Origin: Pseudomonas crudilactis
Lineage (GTDB): Bacteria; Pseudomonadota; Gammaproteobacteria; Pseudomonadales; Pseudomonadaceae
Length of the DNA: 64,000 nt
Direction of reading: 5' to 3'
NCBI RefSeq assembly: GCF_013433315.1
Contig: NZ_WXVV01000003.1
Coordinates: 1-64,000 of the forward strand
Position 1 is the stretch's first letter. Every line of letters starts with the position of its first letter. Under the pieces are notes generated by a model that had not been told where the DNA came from, did not search any database, and was given only the letters and a program-made list of their open reading frames with translations. A program made the translations under genes and the position numbers. This document shows, piece after piece, positions 54,150 to 63,024 of the stretch.

Positions 54150-56414
54150 ATGAGCAACCCCCTTGATCTCAGCCTGGACGGCGTAGAACGCCGCTCGTTG
54201 GCCGACTTCACCGAAAGTGCCTACCTCAACTACTCCATGTACGTGATCATGGACCGTGCCCTGCCGCATATCGGCGACGGCCTGAAACCGGTACAGCGGC
54301 GTATCGTCTACGCCATGAGCGAGTTGGGCCTGGACGCCGATTCCAAGCACAAGAAATCGGCGCGTACCGTCGGTGACGTGCTCGGTAAGTTCCACCCGCA
54401 CGGTGACTCGGCGTGCTACGAAGCGATGGTGTTGATGGCTCAGCCGTTCAGCTATCGCTACACGCTGGTCGACGGCCAGGGTAACTGGGGTGCGCCGGAC
54501 GATCCGAAGTCCTTCGCCGCCATGCGATACACCGAAGCGCGCCTGTCGCGTTATTCCGAAGTGCTGCTCAGCGAACTGGGCCAGGGCACTGCCGACTGGG
54601 GCCCGAACTTCGATGGCACGCTGCAGGAGCCGCTGGTGCTGCCGGCGCGCCTGCCGAACATTCTGCTCAACGGTACCACCGGTATCGCCGTGGGCATGGC
54701 CACGGATGTGCCGCCGCACAACCTGCGCGAAGTCGCTACCGCTTGCGTGCGCCTGCTCGATGAGCCGAAAGCCACGGTCGAGCAGCTCTGCGAACACATT
54801 CAAGGCCCGGACTATCCGACCGAAGCGGAAATCATCACGCCGCGCGCAGACCTGCTGAAAATGTACGAAACCGGCAAGGGCTCGGTGCGCATGCGTGCCG
54901 TGTACCACGTCGAGGACGGCGACATCATCGTCACCGCGCTGCCGCACCAGGTGTCCGGTGCCAAGGTACTGGAGCAGATCGCCGCGCTGATGCAGGCGAA
55001 ACCGTCGAAAGCCCCGCAGATCGCTGACCTGCGTGACGAATCCGACCACGAAAACCCGTGCCGCATCGTGATCATTCCGGTCAACAGTCGCGTCGATCAC
55101 GAAGCGCTGATGCAGCACCTGTTCGCCAGCACCGAGCTGGAGTCGACCTACCGGGTCAACGTCAACATCATCGGTCTGGACGGCAAGCCACAGCTGAAAA
55201 ACCTCCGCGCCTTGCTGGTCGAATGGCTGGAATTCCGCGTACTGACCGTGCGCCGCCGCCTGCAATTCCGCCTCGACAAGGTCGAGCGTCGCCTGCACCT
55301 GTTGGACGGTTTGTTGATCGCCTACCTCAATCTGGATGAAGTGATCCACATCATTCGTACCGAGGAACACCCGAAAGCCAAGCTGATCGAGCGTTTCGCC
55401 CTCAGCGAGATTCAGGCCGACTACATCCTCGACACCCGTCTGCGTCAATTGGCGCGACTGGAAGAGATGAAGCTGCGCGACGAGCAGGACGAACTGCTCA
55501 AGGAACAAGCCAAGCTGCAAGCGCTGCTGGGCAGCGAAGCCAAGTTGAAGAAGCTGGTGCGTACCGAGCTGATCAAAGACGCCGAAACCTATGGCGACGA
55601 CCGCCGTTCGCCAATCGTCGAGCGCACCGAAGCCAAAGCGTTGACCGAACACGATCTGCTGCCGAACGAGAAAGTCACCGTTGTGCTGTCGGAAAAAGGC
55701 TGGATCCGTTCCGCCAAAGGTCACGACATCGACGCCACCGGCCTGTCGTACAAGGCGGGCGACGGCTTCAAGACCTCGGCGGCGGGGCGCTCCAACCAGT
55801 CTGCCGTGGTGATCGACTCCACGGGCCGCAGCTATTCGGTTGCTGCGCATACGCTGCCGTCGGCACGTGGCCAGGGCGAACCGTTGACCGGTCGTCTGAC
55901 GCCGCCGCCGGGTGCCTCGTTCGAATGTGTGCTGATGCCGGAAGACGACGCGTTGTATGTGATTGCTTCCGACGCCGGATATGGTTTCGTGGTGAAAGGC
56001 GAAGACCTGCAAGCCAAGAACAAGGCCGGTAAAGCCCTGTTGAGCCTGCCGAACAACGCCAAAGTGATCGCGCCGCGGCCGGTAGCGGATCGTGAGCACA
56101 ACTGGCTGGCCTCGGTCACGACCGAAGGTCGCCTGCTGATCTTCAAAATCAGCGATCTGCCACAATTAGGTAAGGGCAAGGGCAACAAGATCATCGGTAT
56201 TTCCGGTGAGCGTGTGGCCAGTCGCGAAGAATATGTCACGGACATCGCCGTGCTTCCGGAAGGCGCCACGTTGGTGTTGCAGGCCGGAAAACGCACGCTG
56301 TCGCTGAAGGCCGACGACCTCGAACACTACAAAGGTGAGCGTGGACGTCGCGGGAATAAACTCCCGAGGGGCTTTCAGCGGGTTGATGCGCTGCTCGTCG
56401 AAAACCTCAATTAG
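54150..56414 (+). CDS. parC: DNA topoisomerase IV subunit A
   Basis: A 754-residue DNA cleavage subunit. The catalytic Tyr is in [11 protein letters not shown] (about Tyr127). The quinolone-resistance region reads [14 protein letters not shown] with Ser87 and Glu91, the susceptible residues by P. aeruginosa numbering. The C-terminal part forms the usual DNA-wrapping beta-pinwheel. The ATG at 54150 is 7 bp after the protease stop. A GATCGACGC hairpin (56426-56459) follows the gene. parC and parE together make topoisomerase IV. Confidence 0.97.
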   Translation: MSNPLDLSLDGVERRSLADFTESAYLNYSMYVIMDRALPHIGDGLKPVQRRIVYAMSELGLDADSKHKKSARTVGDVLGKFHPHGDSACYEAMVLMAQPFSYRYTLVDGQGNWGAPDDPKSFAAMRYTEARLSRYSEVLLSELGQGTADWGPNFDGTLQEPLVLPARLPNILLNGTTGIAVGMATDVPPHNLREVATACVRLLDEPKATVEQLCEHIQGPDYPTEAEIITPRADLLKMYETGKGSVRMRAVYHVEDGDIIVTALPHQVSGAKVLEQIAALMQAKPSKAPQIADLRDESDHENPCRIVIIPVNSRVDHEALMQHLFASTELESTYRVNVNIIGLDGKPQLKNLRALLVEWLEFRVLTVRRRLQFRLDKVERRLHLLDGLLIAYLNLDEVIHIIRTEEHPKAKLIERFALSEIQADYILDTRLRQLARLEEMKLRDEQDELLKEQAKLQALLGSEAKLKKLVRTELIKDAETYGDDRRSPIVERTEAKALTEHDLLPNEKVTVVLSEKGWIRSAKGHDIDATGLSYKAGDGFKTSAAGRSNQSAVVIDSTGRSYSVAAHTLPSARGQGEPLTGRLTPPPGASFECVLMPEDDALYVIASDAGYGFVVKGEDLQAKNKAGKALLSLPNNAKVIAPRPVADREHNWLASVTTEGRLLIFKISDLPQLGKGKGNKIIGISGERVASREEYVTDIAVLPEGATLVLQAGKRTLSLKADDLEHYKGERGRRGNKLPRGFQRVDALLVENLN

Positions 56415-56425
56415 GCGTCCTAGAG

Positions 56426-56462
56426 GCGTCGATCCACGATTTAACGCGTAGATCGACGCTTT
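56426..56462 (+). terminator. Stem-loop after parC
   Basis: GCGTCGATC (56426-56434) pairs with GATCGACGC (56451-56459) across a 16 nt loop, followed by only three T residues. It is a strong stem but a poor T tract, so termination is possible rather than sure. Confidence 0.5.
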
Positions 56463-56588
56463 GGCGCTGGAGTCGGAACGCATATTCACGGATGATATGG
56501 CCTTTCCAAGCGCCGGCGTGGCCGAGCGTTCTTCATATTTATTGAGTATTTTCACTGTGGTCAGCCTTGTGGCGGCCACCTGGACGGG

Positions 56589-57302
56589 ATGATGACTGCT
56601 CTGCGCCCCCTTATTTTCCTGCTCGCCGGCGTTCTTGGTCTGGCGGGTTGCAGCGTTCACCAGCCGGTGTCGCTGTATCAACTGGACAGCGGAAGTCCGG
56701 TTCAGCCTGCGCAAAGCGCAGGCATGGCGGTTTTATTGGGCCCGGTAGTCGTAGCCGACTACCTGCAACGTGAAACCCTGCTGCAACGTCAACCCGATGG
56801 CAGCCTGCAGGCAGCGACCGACGGTCGCTGGGCGGGCAGCCTTTCGTCGGATATCGATCAGTTGTTGATGCGTCAGGTGGCGGGCCATCTGGATAGCCAA
56901 CGTGTGGTGCTGGCACCGGCCACGACCGGGTTTACTCCGGATGTGCAGGTGTTACTGACCATCACGCGTCTGGACTCTGGTCAGAAACAACCGGCGATCC
57001 TCGATGCCCAGTGGCGCTTGATCGACCGTCGTGGTCAGGTGCGCGATAACCGCATCGTGCATCTGCAAGAGCTGCACGCCGGCAGTACGGCTTCGCAGGT
57101 TCAGGCCCAGGGCATTTTGCTGCAGCGTCTGGCCGAGCAATTGTCAGTGGCGCTGAAACCGTTGGCCAATCAGCCTCCGGTGGCTGAAGCACCGCGTAAG
57201 TCGGCACCAAAACCGGCCGCGCCGGCGGCGGAAGCCGAGAAGCAGCCGAAGATTCCGATGGCCTCGCCGATTCGGACGGATATGGAAGTGTTCCGCTTCT
57301 AA
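56589..57302 (+). CDS. PqiC/DUF330-like transport auxiliary lipoprotein
   Basis: A 237-residue lipoprotein precursor. The signal FLLAGVLGLAGC ends at a lipobox, and the mature part starts with VSLYQLDSG, the characteristic PqiC (YmbA, DUF330) opening. Then come VVVADYLQRETLLQR and VVLAPATT elements of the ABC-type auxiliary domain. The C-terminal 60 residues are rich in Ala, Pro and Lys, which is unusual for the family and could span toward another envelope layer. No MCE or permease genes are adjacent, so partners are encoded elsewhere. An intrinsic terminator follows. Confidence 0.82.
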   Translation: MMTALRPLIFLLAGVLGLAGCSVHQPVSLYQLDSGSPVQPAQSAGMAVLLGPVVVADYLQRETLLQRQPDGSLQAATDGRWAGSLSSDIDQLLMRQVAGHLDSQRVVLAPATTGFTPDVQVLLTITRLDSGQKQPAILDAQWRLIDRRGQVRDNRIVHLQELHAGSTASQVQAQGILLQRLAEQLSVALKPLANQPPVAEAPRKSAPKPAAPAAEAEKQPKIPMASPIRTDMEVFRF

Positions 57303-57322
57303 GCTGGATCGAGTCAGAACAG

Positions 57323-57348
57323 AGCCCGCCTTGTGCGGGCTTTGTTGT
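57323..57348 (+). terminator. Rho-independent terminator of the PqiC-like gene
   Basis: AGCCCGC-CTTGT-GCGGGCT is followed by TTGTTGTGT, 20 bp past the stop codon. The stem is GC-rich and compact and the T tract is interrupted. Confidence 0.8.
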
Positions 57349-57371
57349 GTCTGGGGGCTAGAGGATCAAAA

Positions 57372-57550
57372 GCCCCTCACCCTAACCCTCTCCCGGAGGG
57401 AGAGGGGACCGATTGGGGGATATTGCAGAGTTACGCCGACCTGATCGTCCAGCTGTGAATCCATAATCGACTCGATTTGTCAGGTCGATGTATAGCGTCA
57501 GACACCTCGGTCAGTCCCCTCTCCCTTTGGGAGAGGGCTAGGGTGAGGGG
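57372..57550 (-). repeat. Roughly 180 bp palindromic repeat element, copy B (reverse of copy A)
   Basis: CCTCACCCTAACCCTCTCCC at the left and GAGAGGGCTAGGGTGAGGGG at the right form complete inverted ends. The core, read on the minus strand, repeats that of copy A (CCGAGGTGTCTGACGC, ATCGACCTGA, CGATTATGGATTC, TCAGGTCGGCG, ATATCCCCCAATC). Copy B has cleaner ends than copy A. With the two terminators it fills the 319 bp gap before the YtjB-like gene. Confidence 0.82.
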
Positions 57551-57564
57551 GAAAGTGCAGGCAA

Positions 57565-57600
57565 CAAAAAAGCCCGCAGACAATCACTCGTCTGCGGGCT
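57565..57600 (-). terminator. Rho-independent terminator of the YtjB/AhpA-like gene
   Basis: On the minus strand AGCCCGCAGA ... TCTGCGGGCT forms a perfect 10 bp stem with a 10 nt loop, followed by TTTTTTGTTG. It begins 22 bp after the stop of the minus-strand gene. Confidence 0.92.
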
Positions 57601-57621
57601 TCCGTGGTTCAGGCCTTAGGC

Positions 57622-59127
57622 TTACGCCCGGCGCTCATGCATCCGCGCCAGTTGCCGTTCCAGCATCGACGGATAAGGCTCCATCAACCGCTCCACGCAG
57701 CAAGCACCCTCAGGACTGGCGATAGGCCGGATCCGCGCACGCTGACGAATCAGCGCGTCATCACTGATCTTGCGCTCAACCAGCAGCAGGTTGCGGCTGT
57801 GCTGCGACAGGGCCAGTGCATCCTGCGCCGAATCGGTCAGCAGCAGATCAATCTGGCTCAGACCGAACAACTCATCGCCCAAGGTCAGGCCCAATTGCAA
57901 TTGCAGGGTGATGCCGCTGTCCGCGACTTCAATCTGCAACTGATGACCCAGCGCCCGCAACAGTTCGCCGCAGCAGATCGCATTGGTCAGGTAGTCATCG
58001 CCACTGTCTTCGGTGTGGAACAGCATCAGCGTGCTGCCGTCGTTGAGGGTTTCGATTTCACCCTGATACAGCGAAGCAGCCTGATCGAGGCAGTCGCGAT
58101 AACGCTCCTGCAACTCCTCCAGACGTGCACGTGGCAAGCGGCGCAGTTGCTCCTGTGAACCCAGTTGCACGGCCAGCACGGCGGTGTGCTGCGGCACGCT
58201 TGGCGACGGCTGACGAACGACGGGTTGCGGCGCGCCATTGAGCGACTCGTCGCGCAGGTCGGCGAATGCGTCATCGTCATCATCGTCTTCGACGGTACTG
58301 ACCAGATGTCGCGGTGCAGGCTTCTGTGCCGCCATCGGACGGGTTTCGTCGAAACTTGGATCACGCAAGTTGCGCACCTCGAATTCCGGTTCGTCCTCTT
58401 CGTCCTCGAACTCAGGCTCCGGTTCCGGCGCAGGCTCCGGCGCGTAGTTGGCGTGCAGCTGACGCGCCAGATCGCCGATTTCATCCTGACGATCGATGCC
58501 CGGCGTGTGCTCGTCAATCCGGCGCAGCCACACGCGCAATTGCAGCAACGGCGTCGACAGATAGCGGCCCATGCGCAGGCTCAAGGCCAGCGACAGCGCC
58601 AACAGAATCGCACTGAGAATGCCCATGCTTTGCAGGCTGATGGTCATCGGCTGCTGGAACTGATCCATGTCCAGGCTGATGCGCAGTTGCCCGGCGGTCA
58701 CGTCCTGGAAAGTGATCTTGCTCTCGTACATGCCTTCGGCTTCGCCCAACAGGCTGTGCTTGGGCCGCTGACCGGATTCGGCGAGGATGCGGTTATCCAC
58801 GCTGTAGATCGCCGCGTGGGCCACCAGTTTGTTTTTGGTCAGGTTGTTGAGCAGCACGTTGAGGCTGAGGATGTCGTTGGACACCAACAGCTCCGTGGCG
58901 GAGGTGGCGGTCTGCGTGGTCAGGCTTTCACCCAGCGCATCGGCCTGCTCGTGCATGGCCTGCTTGAATTGCAAGCCCATTACCCCGGCATAAATCACCA
59001 GGGCCAGAGCGACCAGGATCACGTTATGGCTGGCAATGCGCAATGCAATCGGTACACGGCGATGACGCAGTGCACGGAAGATCAGCAGGAAGAAGTTATC
59101 GGTTTTAACTGGCGTGGGCCGGTTCAC
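57622..59127 (-). CDS. YtjB/AhpA-type membrane protein with HAMP and degenerate cyclase-like domain
   Basis: A 501-residue inner-membrane protein. It has TM1 (about 33-53), a periplasmic loop of about 110 residues, TM2 (about 163-185), and a HAMP-like stretch (about 186-228, LSTPLLQLRVWLRRIDE). A very acidic, Pro-rich linker (230-312) follows, and then a C-terminal domain (315-455). This last domain follows the class III nucleotide cyclase pattern (GEIETLNDGSTLMLF, then LQLGLTLGDELFG) but lacks the catalytic Asp pair. The N-terminal half matches E. coli YtjB (Smp), also divergent from serB but much shorter. Possibly a sensor; function unknown. Confidence 0.75.
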   Translation of the reverse strand: MNRPTPVKTDNFFLLIFRALRHRRVPIALRIASHNVILVALALVIYAGVMGLQFKQAMHEQADALGESLTTQTATSATELLVSNDILSLNVLLNNLTKNKLVAHAAIYSVDNRILAESGQRPKHSLLGEAEGMYESKITFQDVTAGQLRISLDMDQFQQPMTISLQSMGILSAILLALSLALSLRMGRYLSTPLLQLRVWLRRIDEHTPGIDRQDEIGDLARQLHANYAPEPAPEPEPEFEDEEDEPEFEVRNLRDPSFDETRPMAAQKPAPRHLVSTVEDDDDDDAFADLRDESLNGAPQPVVRQPSPSVPQHTAVLAVQLGSQEQLRRLPRARLEELQERYRDCLDQAASLYQGEIETLNDGSTLMLFHTEDSGDDYLTNAICCGELLRALGHQLQIEVADSGITLQLQLGLTLGDELFGLSQIDLLLTDSAQDALALSQHSRNLLLVERKISDDALIRQRARIRPIASPEGACCVERLMEPYPSMLERQLARMHERRA

Positions 59128-59162
59128 TGAGCTCGGCTCTTTTGTCCGTGAAGTTGACGCGC

Positions 59163-59191
59163 AGTATAGCGACAGGCCCTAGACCGGCAAA
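59163..59191 (-). promoter_or_regulatory. Sigma-70-like promoter of the YtjB/AhpA-like gene
   Basis: On the minus strand TTTGCC, a 17 bp spacer and TATACT lie 36-64 bp upstream of the ATG at 59127, within the 134 bp space shared with serB. A TAGAAT at 59226-59231 on the plus strand could be the serB -10 site. Confidence 0.45.
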
Positions 59192-59261
59192 GCGCTCGCG
59201 GTGCCCGATGGTCACTGAAAGTGGGTAGAATGCGGTTTTTTTCCAGTTGCGGGGGTGCGCG

Positions 59262-60476
59262 TTGCGCGAAATCGTCCTGATTAACATCACGGGAGTCGAC
59301 CGTCCGGGTCTGACTGCGGCCATTACCGGCGTTCTGGCACAAGGTGGTGTGAACATTCTCGACATCGGTCAGGCGGTGATCCACGACACCCTGTCGTTCG
59401 GCATCCTGGTTGAAATTCCCGATTCCGAGCAAGGCAAATCGGTGCTCAAGGACATCCTGTTCAAGGGCTACGAGCTCGACCAGCAGGTGCGCTTCACCCC
59501 GGTGTCCGAAGAGGATTACCAGCAATGGGTGGGCAATCAGGGCAAAAAGCGCCACATCGTCACCCTGCTGACCCGCAAGGTAACTGCCGGCCAATTGCAG
59601 GCGGTCAGTTCGATCACGGCTAAATACGGTTTGAATATCGACCATATCGACCGTCTGTCGGGTCGTATGCCGCTGGACACGCCGGCCGACAAAGGCAAGG
59701 GCTGTATCGAGTTTTCCGTGCGTGGCGAGGCGGCCGATCCGCAGGCGCTGCGAGCCGAATTTCTTAGCGTGGCCCAAGAGCTGAACGTCGACATCGCCTT
59801 CCAGGAAGATTCGCTGTTCCGTCGCAACCGTCGTCTGGCGGTGTTCGACATGGATTCGACCTTGATCGAAGCCGAGGTCATCGACGAACTGGCCAAGGCT
59901 GCCGGGGTCGGCGAACAAGTCTCCGAAATCACTGAACGGGCCATGGCCGGCGAACTGGATTTCCGCGCCAGCTTCAAAGAACGTCTGGCCTTGCTCAAAG
60001 GTCTGGATGTCAGCGTGCTGGATTCGATCGGCGCTTCGCTGCGTCTGACCGAGGGCGCGGAAACGCTGTTCGCCGAGCTCAAGCGTCTGGGCTACAAAAC
60101 TGCGATCCTCTCCGGTGGCTTCACCTATTTCGCCAAGCAATTGCAGGCCAAACTCGGCATCGACTACGTGTTCGCCAACGAACTGGAAGTGGTCGACGGC
60201 AAGTGCACCGGCGTTGCGATCGAGCCGATTGTCGACGCGCAGCGCAAGGCTGATTTGCTGAAAGAGCTGGCACACAAGGAGGGTTTGCGTCTGGAGCAGA
60301 CCATCGCGGTCGGCGACGGCGCGAATGACCTGCCAATGCTGGCGATTGCCGGTTTGGGCGTGGCATTCCGTGCCAAGCCGTTGGTGAAGCAGTCGGCGAA
60401 GCAGGCGATTTCCACCCTAGGGCTGGATGGCGTGCTGTATCTGCTGGGTTTCCGGGATCGTGACGGGCAGCTCTGA
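59262..60476 (+). CDS. serB: Phosphoserine phosphatase SerB with two ACT domains
   Basis: A 404-residue enzyme completing L-serine synthesis by dephosphorylating phosphoserine. Two N-terminal ACT-like domains (about 1-170; REIVLINITGVDRPGL) precede the HAD phosphatase with VFDMDSTLIEAEV (nucleophile Asp), AILSGGFTYF and AVGDGANDLPML. The TTG at 59262 is chosen because the conserved N-terminus starts there, with GGGGGTG upstream; the longer in-frame start at 59247 adds five residues. The double-ACT form is usual in Pseudomonas and suggests amino-acid feedback. Confidence 0.95.
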   Translation: MREIVLINITGVDRPGLTAAITGVLAQGGVNILDIGQAVIHDTLSFGILVEIPDSEQGKSVLKDILFKGYELDQQVRFTPVSEEDYQQWVGNQGKKRHIVTLLTRKVTAGQLQAVSSITAKYGLNIDHIDRLSGRMPLDTPADKGKGCIEFSVRGEAADPQALRAEFLSVAQELNVDIAFQEDSLFRRNRRLAVFDMDSTLIEAEVIDELAKAAGVGEQVSEITERAMAGELDFRASFKERLALLKGLDVSVLDSIGASLRLTEGAETLFAELKRLGYKTAILSGGFTYFAKQLQAKLGIDYVFANELEVVDGKCTGVAIEPIVDAQRKADLLKELAHKEGLRLEQTIAVGDGANDLPMLAIAGLGVAFRAKPLVKQSAKQAISTLGLDGVLYLLGFRDRDGQL

Positions 60477-60499
60477 GATCTCTATCGCCTGACTTGGCC

Positions 60500-60569
60500 T
60501 CTTCGCGAGCAGGCTCGCTCCCACATTTGAAATGCATTCAACTGTGGGAGCGAGCCTGCTCGCGAAGGG
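60500..60569. repeat. REPIN (GAGCCTGCTCGCG variant)
   Basis: CTTCGCGAGCAGGCTCGCTC (from 60500) is mirrored by GAGCGAGCCTGCTCGCGAAG ending at about 60567 with a short centre. It lies between the convergent serB and PilZ-protein genes. Confidence 0.9.
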
Positions 60570-60580
60570 CGCGCCTCGGT

Positions 60581-62335
60581 CTATAGCGACTTCCACAACG
60601 AATCAAAATCTTCCTCGCTCCCGCCATGTTGCGCGGCCTCCAGCGAGCGGTAAGCAAACTGATTGAAGCTGTGCGTACTTGCCACTCGCCGATCCAGCCC
60701 GGCGCGGTGTTCTTCGCCTTGGGTATTGATCATCACCTTGCTGCCTTCCTGAAATGGCAAACGCGGTGCCAGCAAGGTCGCGGGCAGATCGATCGCACTG
60801 ATTTCCGGTAACAGTAATCCGCGCAAATACTGGCTGTGATCGTCCCGCGAGCGCACCAGTTGCAGCCCACAAGGCTGTGCATGCGGGGCCACCAGTTCGA
60901 TGCCCATTTGCGTGCCGCCACCGCGTACCTGGCGGATCCAGCGGATCACCGCAATGCTCCAGCCCAGACTGACACTGTCGTGTATTCCGAGCATTTCTCC
61001 GGCCTGCAGTTCGGCGGGCACTTCCTCTGGCCATGCCAGGCAATAGCCGCCGGGGCTGTGGTTGATCACCGGCAGGGTATGGGTCGGGTAATGGGGTGTG
61101 CTGTCGGTGCCGCCTTCGTCCTCGAGCAATTGGTCGTACTGGATTTCCTCGTAAGGCAAAAACTGCTCGGCATTACTCTGCGGGGCTGCGTCGAAAGCCT
61201 GACTCCAACTGTCCTTTTCACCTTTGATGACGGCACTGCTGAAATTCGCCGAGCGCGCCCCGGGAAGCTTGAGCAGCTCGCTGAAACTGCGCTCACCGCC
61301 GAGGTAGAAGTGCAGGGCGCTCATGCCCACGCACACGGTCAGATTGCCTTGGCCAACGGTGCGCTGAAAACTGCGTTCAGCCGCTTGCCCCCAGGTTGCG
61401 TGCAAGTGTTGCAGGGTATCGAAGCTCAACCCGGTCGGCACGGGCAGCGGCGTCGAACTGCCCTGATGCAGCAAGTGCGCTTCGATGGCATTCACCAGCG
61501 GTTGTGGATCGAAACCGAGCAACCCGGGTTGTTGCTCGCTACGAAACATGCTGCGGTAGCGTGGGCCGGCATCCAGTTCTGCACTGATCGCCAGCAGACC
61601 GGCGTCCGGGCTTGCCGGATGCAGCTTGAGCAGCGCGCTCCACGGTTCCAGCACTTCGGCGAGCCGGGCGATCTGGTTCTGCCGCAATTGATTACAGCGG
61701 GCACTGCCCAGCAAGAGTGCGCAGATGTACGTCTGTTCCAGGCTCAACTCTGTCGTCAGGCTGGCCAGATCGTCGTGCACGCGGCGGTGTTGCAGTTGTA
61801 GTTCAGCGGCGCTGCGATACAGCTGATGCAGTTCGAACCACAGATGCTCCGGCGGCGAGCTATACAGTTGAGTGGCCCGCAGCAACTGCCCTTTGAGTGC
61901 ATGGGCCGCCCGTTGCAGGGCGGTGCTGACCAATGCCGCGCGATCCTTGCTGTACTTCGGTGCAATCCGCAACACGATCTGTTTGTAGCCGACGGCCAGA
62001 TGGCTTTGTAATGCCTGACAGAGATTGCTGATCTTGCGCGAACGTTCATCCAGCATGATCGCCTGATGCAAGAAGTGTCGCTCCAGGTGCTGGCAGACGA
62101 AATACACTTCGGGGCGTAGCAACTCCAGCAGGTTGAGGCGGTTGTCGCTGGGCGTGAGCAGTTGGTTGAGTTCGCCCATGGCTTGATAAAGCAGGCGGGC
62201 GGTTTCGCCGATGTTGGCTTTGGGCAGGCCGGCGATCCAGCGCTTGAGGTCGCGCGGGGCGGCTTCGCAAAACGACAGGCGGGTTTGCGTCGGGGTCGGG
62301 GCGCTCAGGGAGGCTTGGGGGCGAGACTCACTCAT
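60581..62335 (-). CDS. Large PilZ-domain protein with helical N-terminal region
   Basis: A 584-residue cytoplasmic protein. About 400 N-terminal residues are helix-rich (heptad-like stretches near 70-240) with no known catalytic motif. A C-terminal PilZ-like barrel (about 415-525) has the NHSPGG element (Asn425, Ser427, Gly429) of the D/NxSxxG motif and GIELVAP at its end. The upstream RxxxR motif needed for c-di-GMP binding is not seen, so it may be a non-binding PilZ. By position it is a PA4958-like gene; PAO1 has fimX next door, which is not present here. A 'molecular chaperone' label used for homologues has no support in this sequence. Confidence 0.75.
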   Translation of the reverse strand: MSESRPQASLSAPTPTQTRLSFCEAAPRDLKRWIAGLPKANIGETARLLYQAMGELNQLLTPSDNRLNLLELLRPEVYFVCQHLERHFLHQAIMLDERSRKISNLCQALQSHLAVGYKQIVLRIAPKYSKDRAALVSTALQRAAHALKGQLLRATQLYSSPPEHLWFELHQLYRSAAELQLQHRRVHDDLASLTTELSLEQTYICALLLGSARCNQLRQNQIARLAEVLEPWSALLKLHPASPDAGLLAISAELDAGPRYRSMFRSEQQPGLLGFDPQPLVNAIEAHLLHQGSSTPLPVPTGLSFDTLQHLHATWGQAAERSFQRTVGQGNLTVCVGMSALHFYLGGERSFSELLKLPGARSANFSSAVIKGEKDSWSQAFDAAPQSNAEQFLPYEEIQYDQLLEDEGGTDSTPHYPTHTLPVINHSPGGYCLAWPEEVPAELQAGEMLGIHDSVSLGWSIAVIRWIRQVRGGGTQMGIELVAPHAQPCGLQLVRSRDDHSQYLRGLLLPEISAIDLPATLLAPRLPFQEGSKVMINTQGEEHRAGLDRRVASTHSFNQFAYRSLEAAQHGGSEEDFDSLWKSL

Positions 62336-62555
62336 GCCGTGACGGGCTCCGGCGGCGAAATGGGCAATGCCCCAAACTCTAGCAGCTGTGGTCTGTTTCG
62401 TCGGATGGCGTCAGGCTTTTTGACCGCTGGTCTGCTGGCCGGATGCCATTCCCCAAGCCCTACTAGTCTCTCAGGCGTGCGATCGGAAACGCACGGTTGC
62501 ACGGCCTGCCGTCAACCTCGGGCAGGTCTCCCGAAACTTCAAGGAGATGAGGTTC

Positions 62556-62957
62556 ATGTCTAAATATGCAGTGGCAAATCAATGGGGTGGCAGTTCGGCG
62601 CCGTGGCATCCGGGTGGAACTTGGGTGTTGGGTGGGCGGGACAACCAGAATGTCGTCGCTATCGACATCAAGTCGCACGATGACGGCAAAACGTTCACTG
62701 GCACCATGACCTATGCCGGGGAAGGTCCCATTGGCTTCAAAGCGCAACGCACCGGTCAGAACCAGTACAACGTCGAGAATCAGTGGGGTGGCAATGATGC
62801 CCCATGGCATCCGGGCGGCAAGTGGGTGATTGGCGGCCGGGACAATCAGAACGTTATCGCGTTGAGCGTCACGTCCAGTGACGGAGGGAAAAACCTCAGT
62901 GGCACCAATACCTATGTCAACGAAGGCCCGATCGGCTTCCGTGGGCAGATAGAGTAA
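62556..62957 (+). CDS. OAA-family high-mannose-binding lectin (Pseudomonas fluorescens agglutinin type)
   Basis: A 133-residue protein made of two tandem repeats of about 66 residues, each with NQWGG, APWHPGG, GGRDNQNV and a closing GEGPIGF or NEGPIGF segment. This is the pattern of the Oscillatoria agardhii agglutinin (OAAH) family, beta-barrel lectins that bind branched high-mannose glycans; the P. fluorescens member is 133 residues. The ATG at 62556 has AGGAG 10 bp upstream; another ATG at 62547 is too close to it. No signal peptide is present. It is a single gene inserted between the PilZ gene and psd. Confidence 0.95.
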   Translation: MSKYAVANQWGGSSAPWHPGGTWVLGGRDNQNVVAIDIKSHDDGKTFTGTMTYAGEGPIGFKAQRTGQNQYNVENQWGGNDAPWHPGGKWVIGGRDNQNVIALSVTSSDGGKNLSGTNTYVNEGPIGFRGQIE

Positions 62958-62974
62958 CGGCACCACCGAGTCGT

Positions 62975-63008
62975 ATCCGCCCTTTCGCAGACGTGCGAAC
63001 GGGCGGAT
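62975..63008. terminator. Strong stem-loop between the convergent lectin and psd genes
   Basis: ATCCGCCC-T-TTCGCA-GACG-TGCGAA-C-GGGCGGAT forms 14 base pairs with one mismatch. There is no T tract on either strand, so it may halt or protect both messages rather than act as a standard intrinsic terminator. Confidence 0.55.
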
Positions 63009-63024
63009 CAGTGGCTCACAGCAT

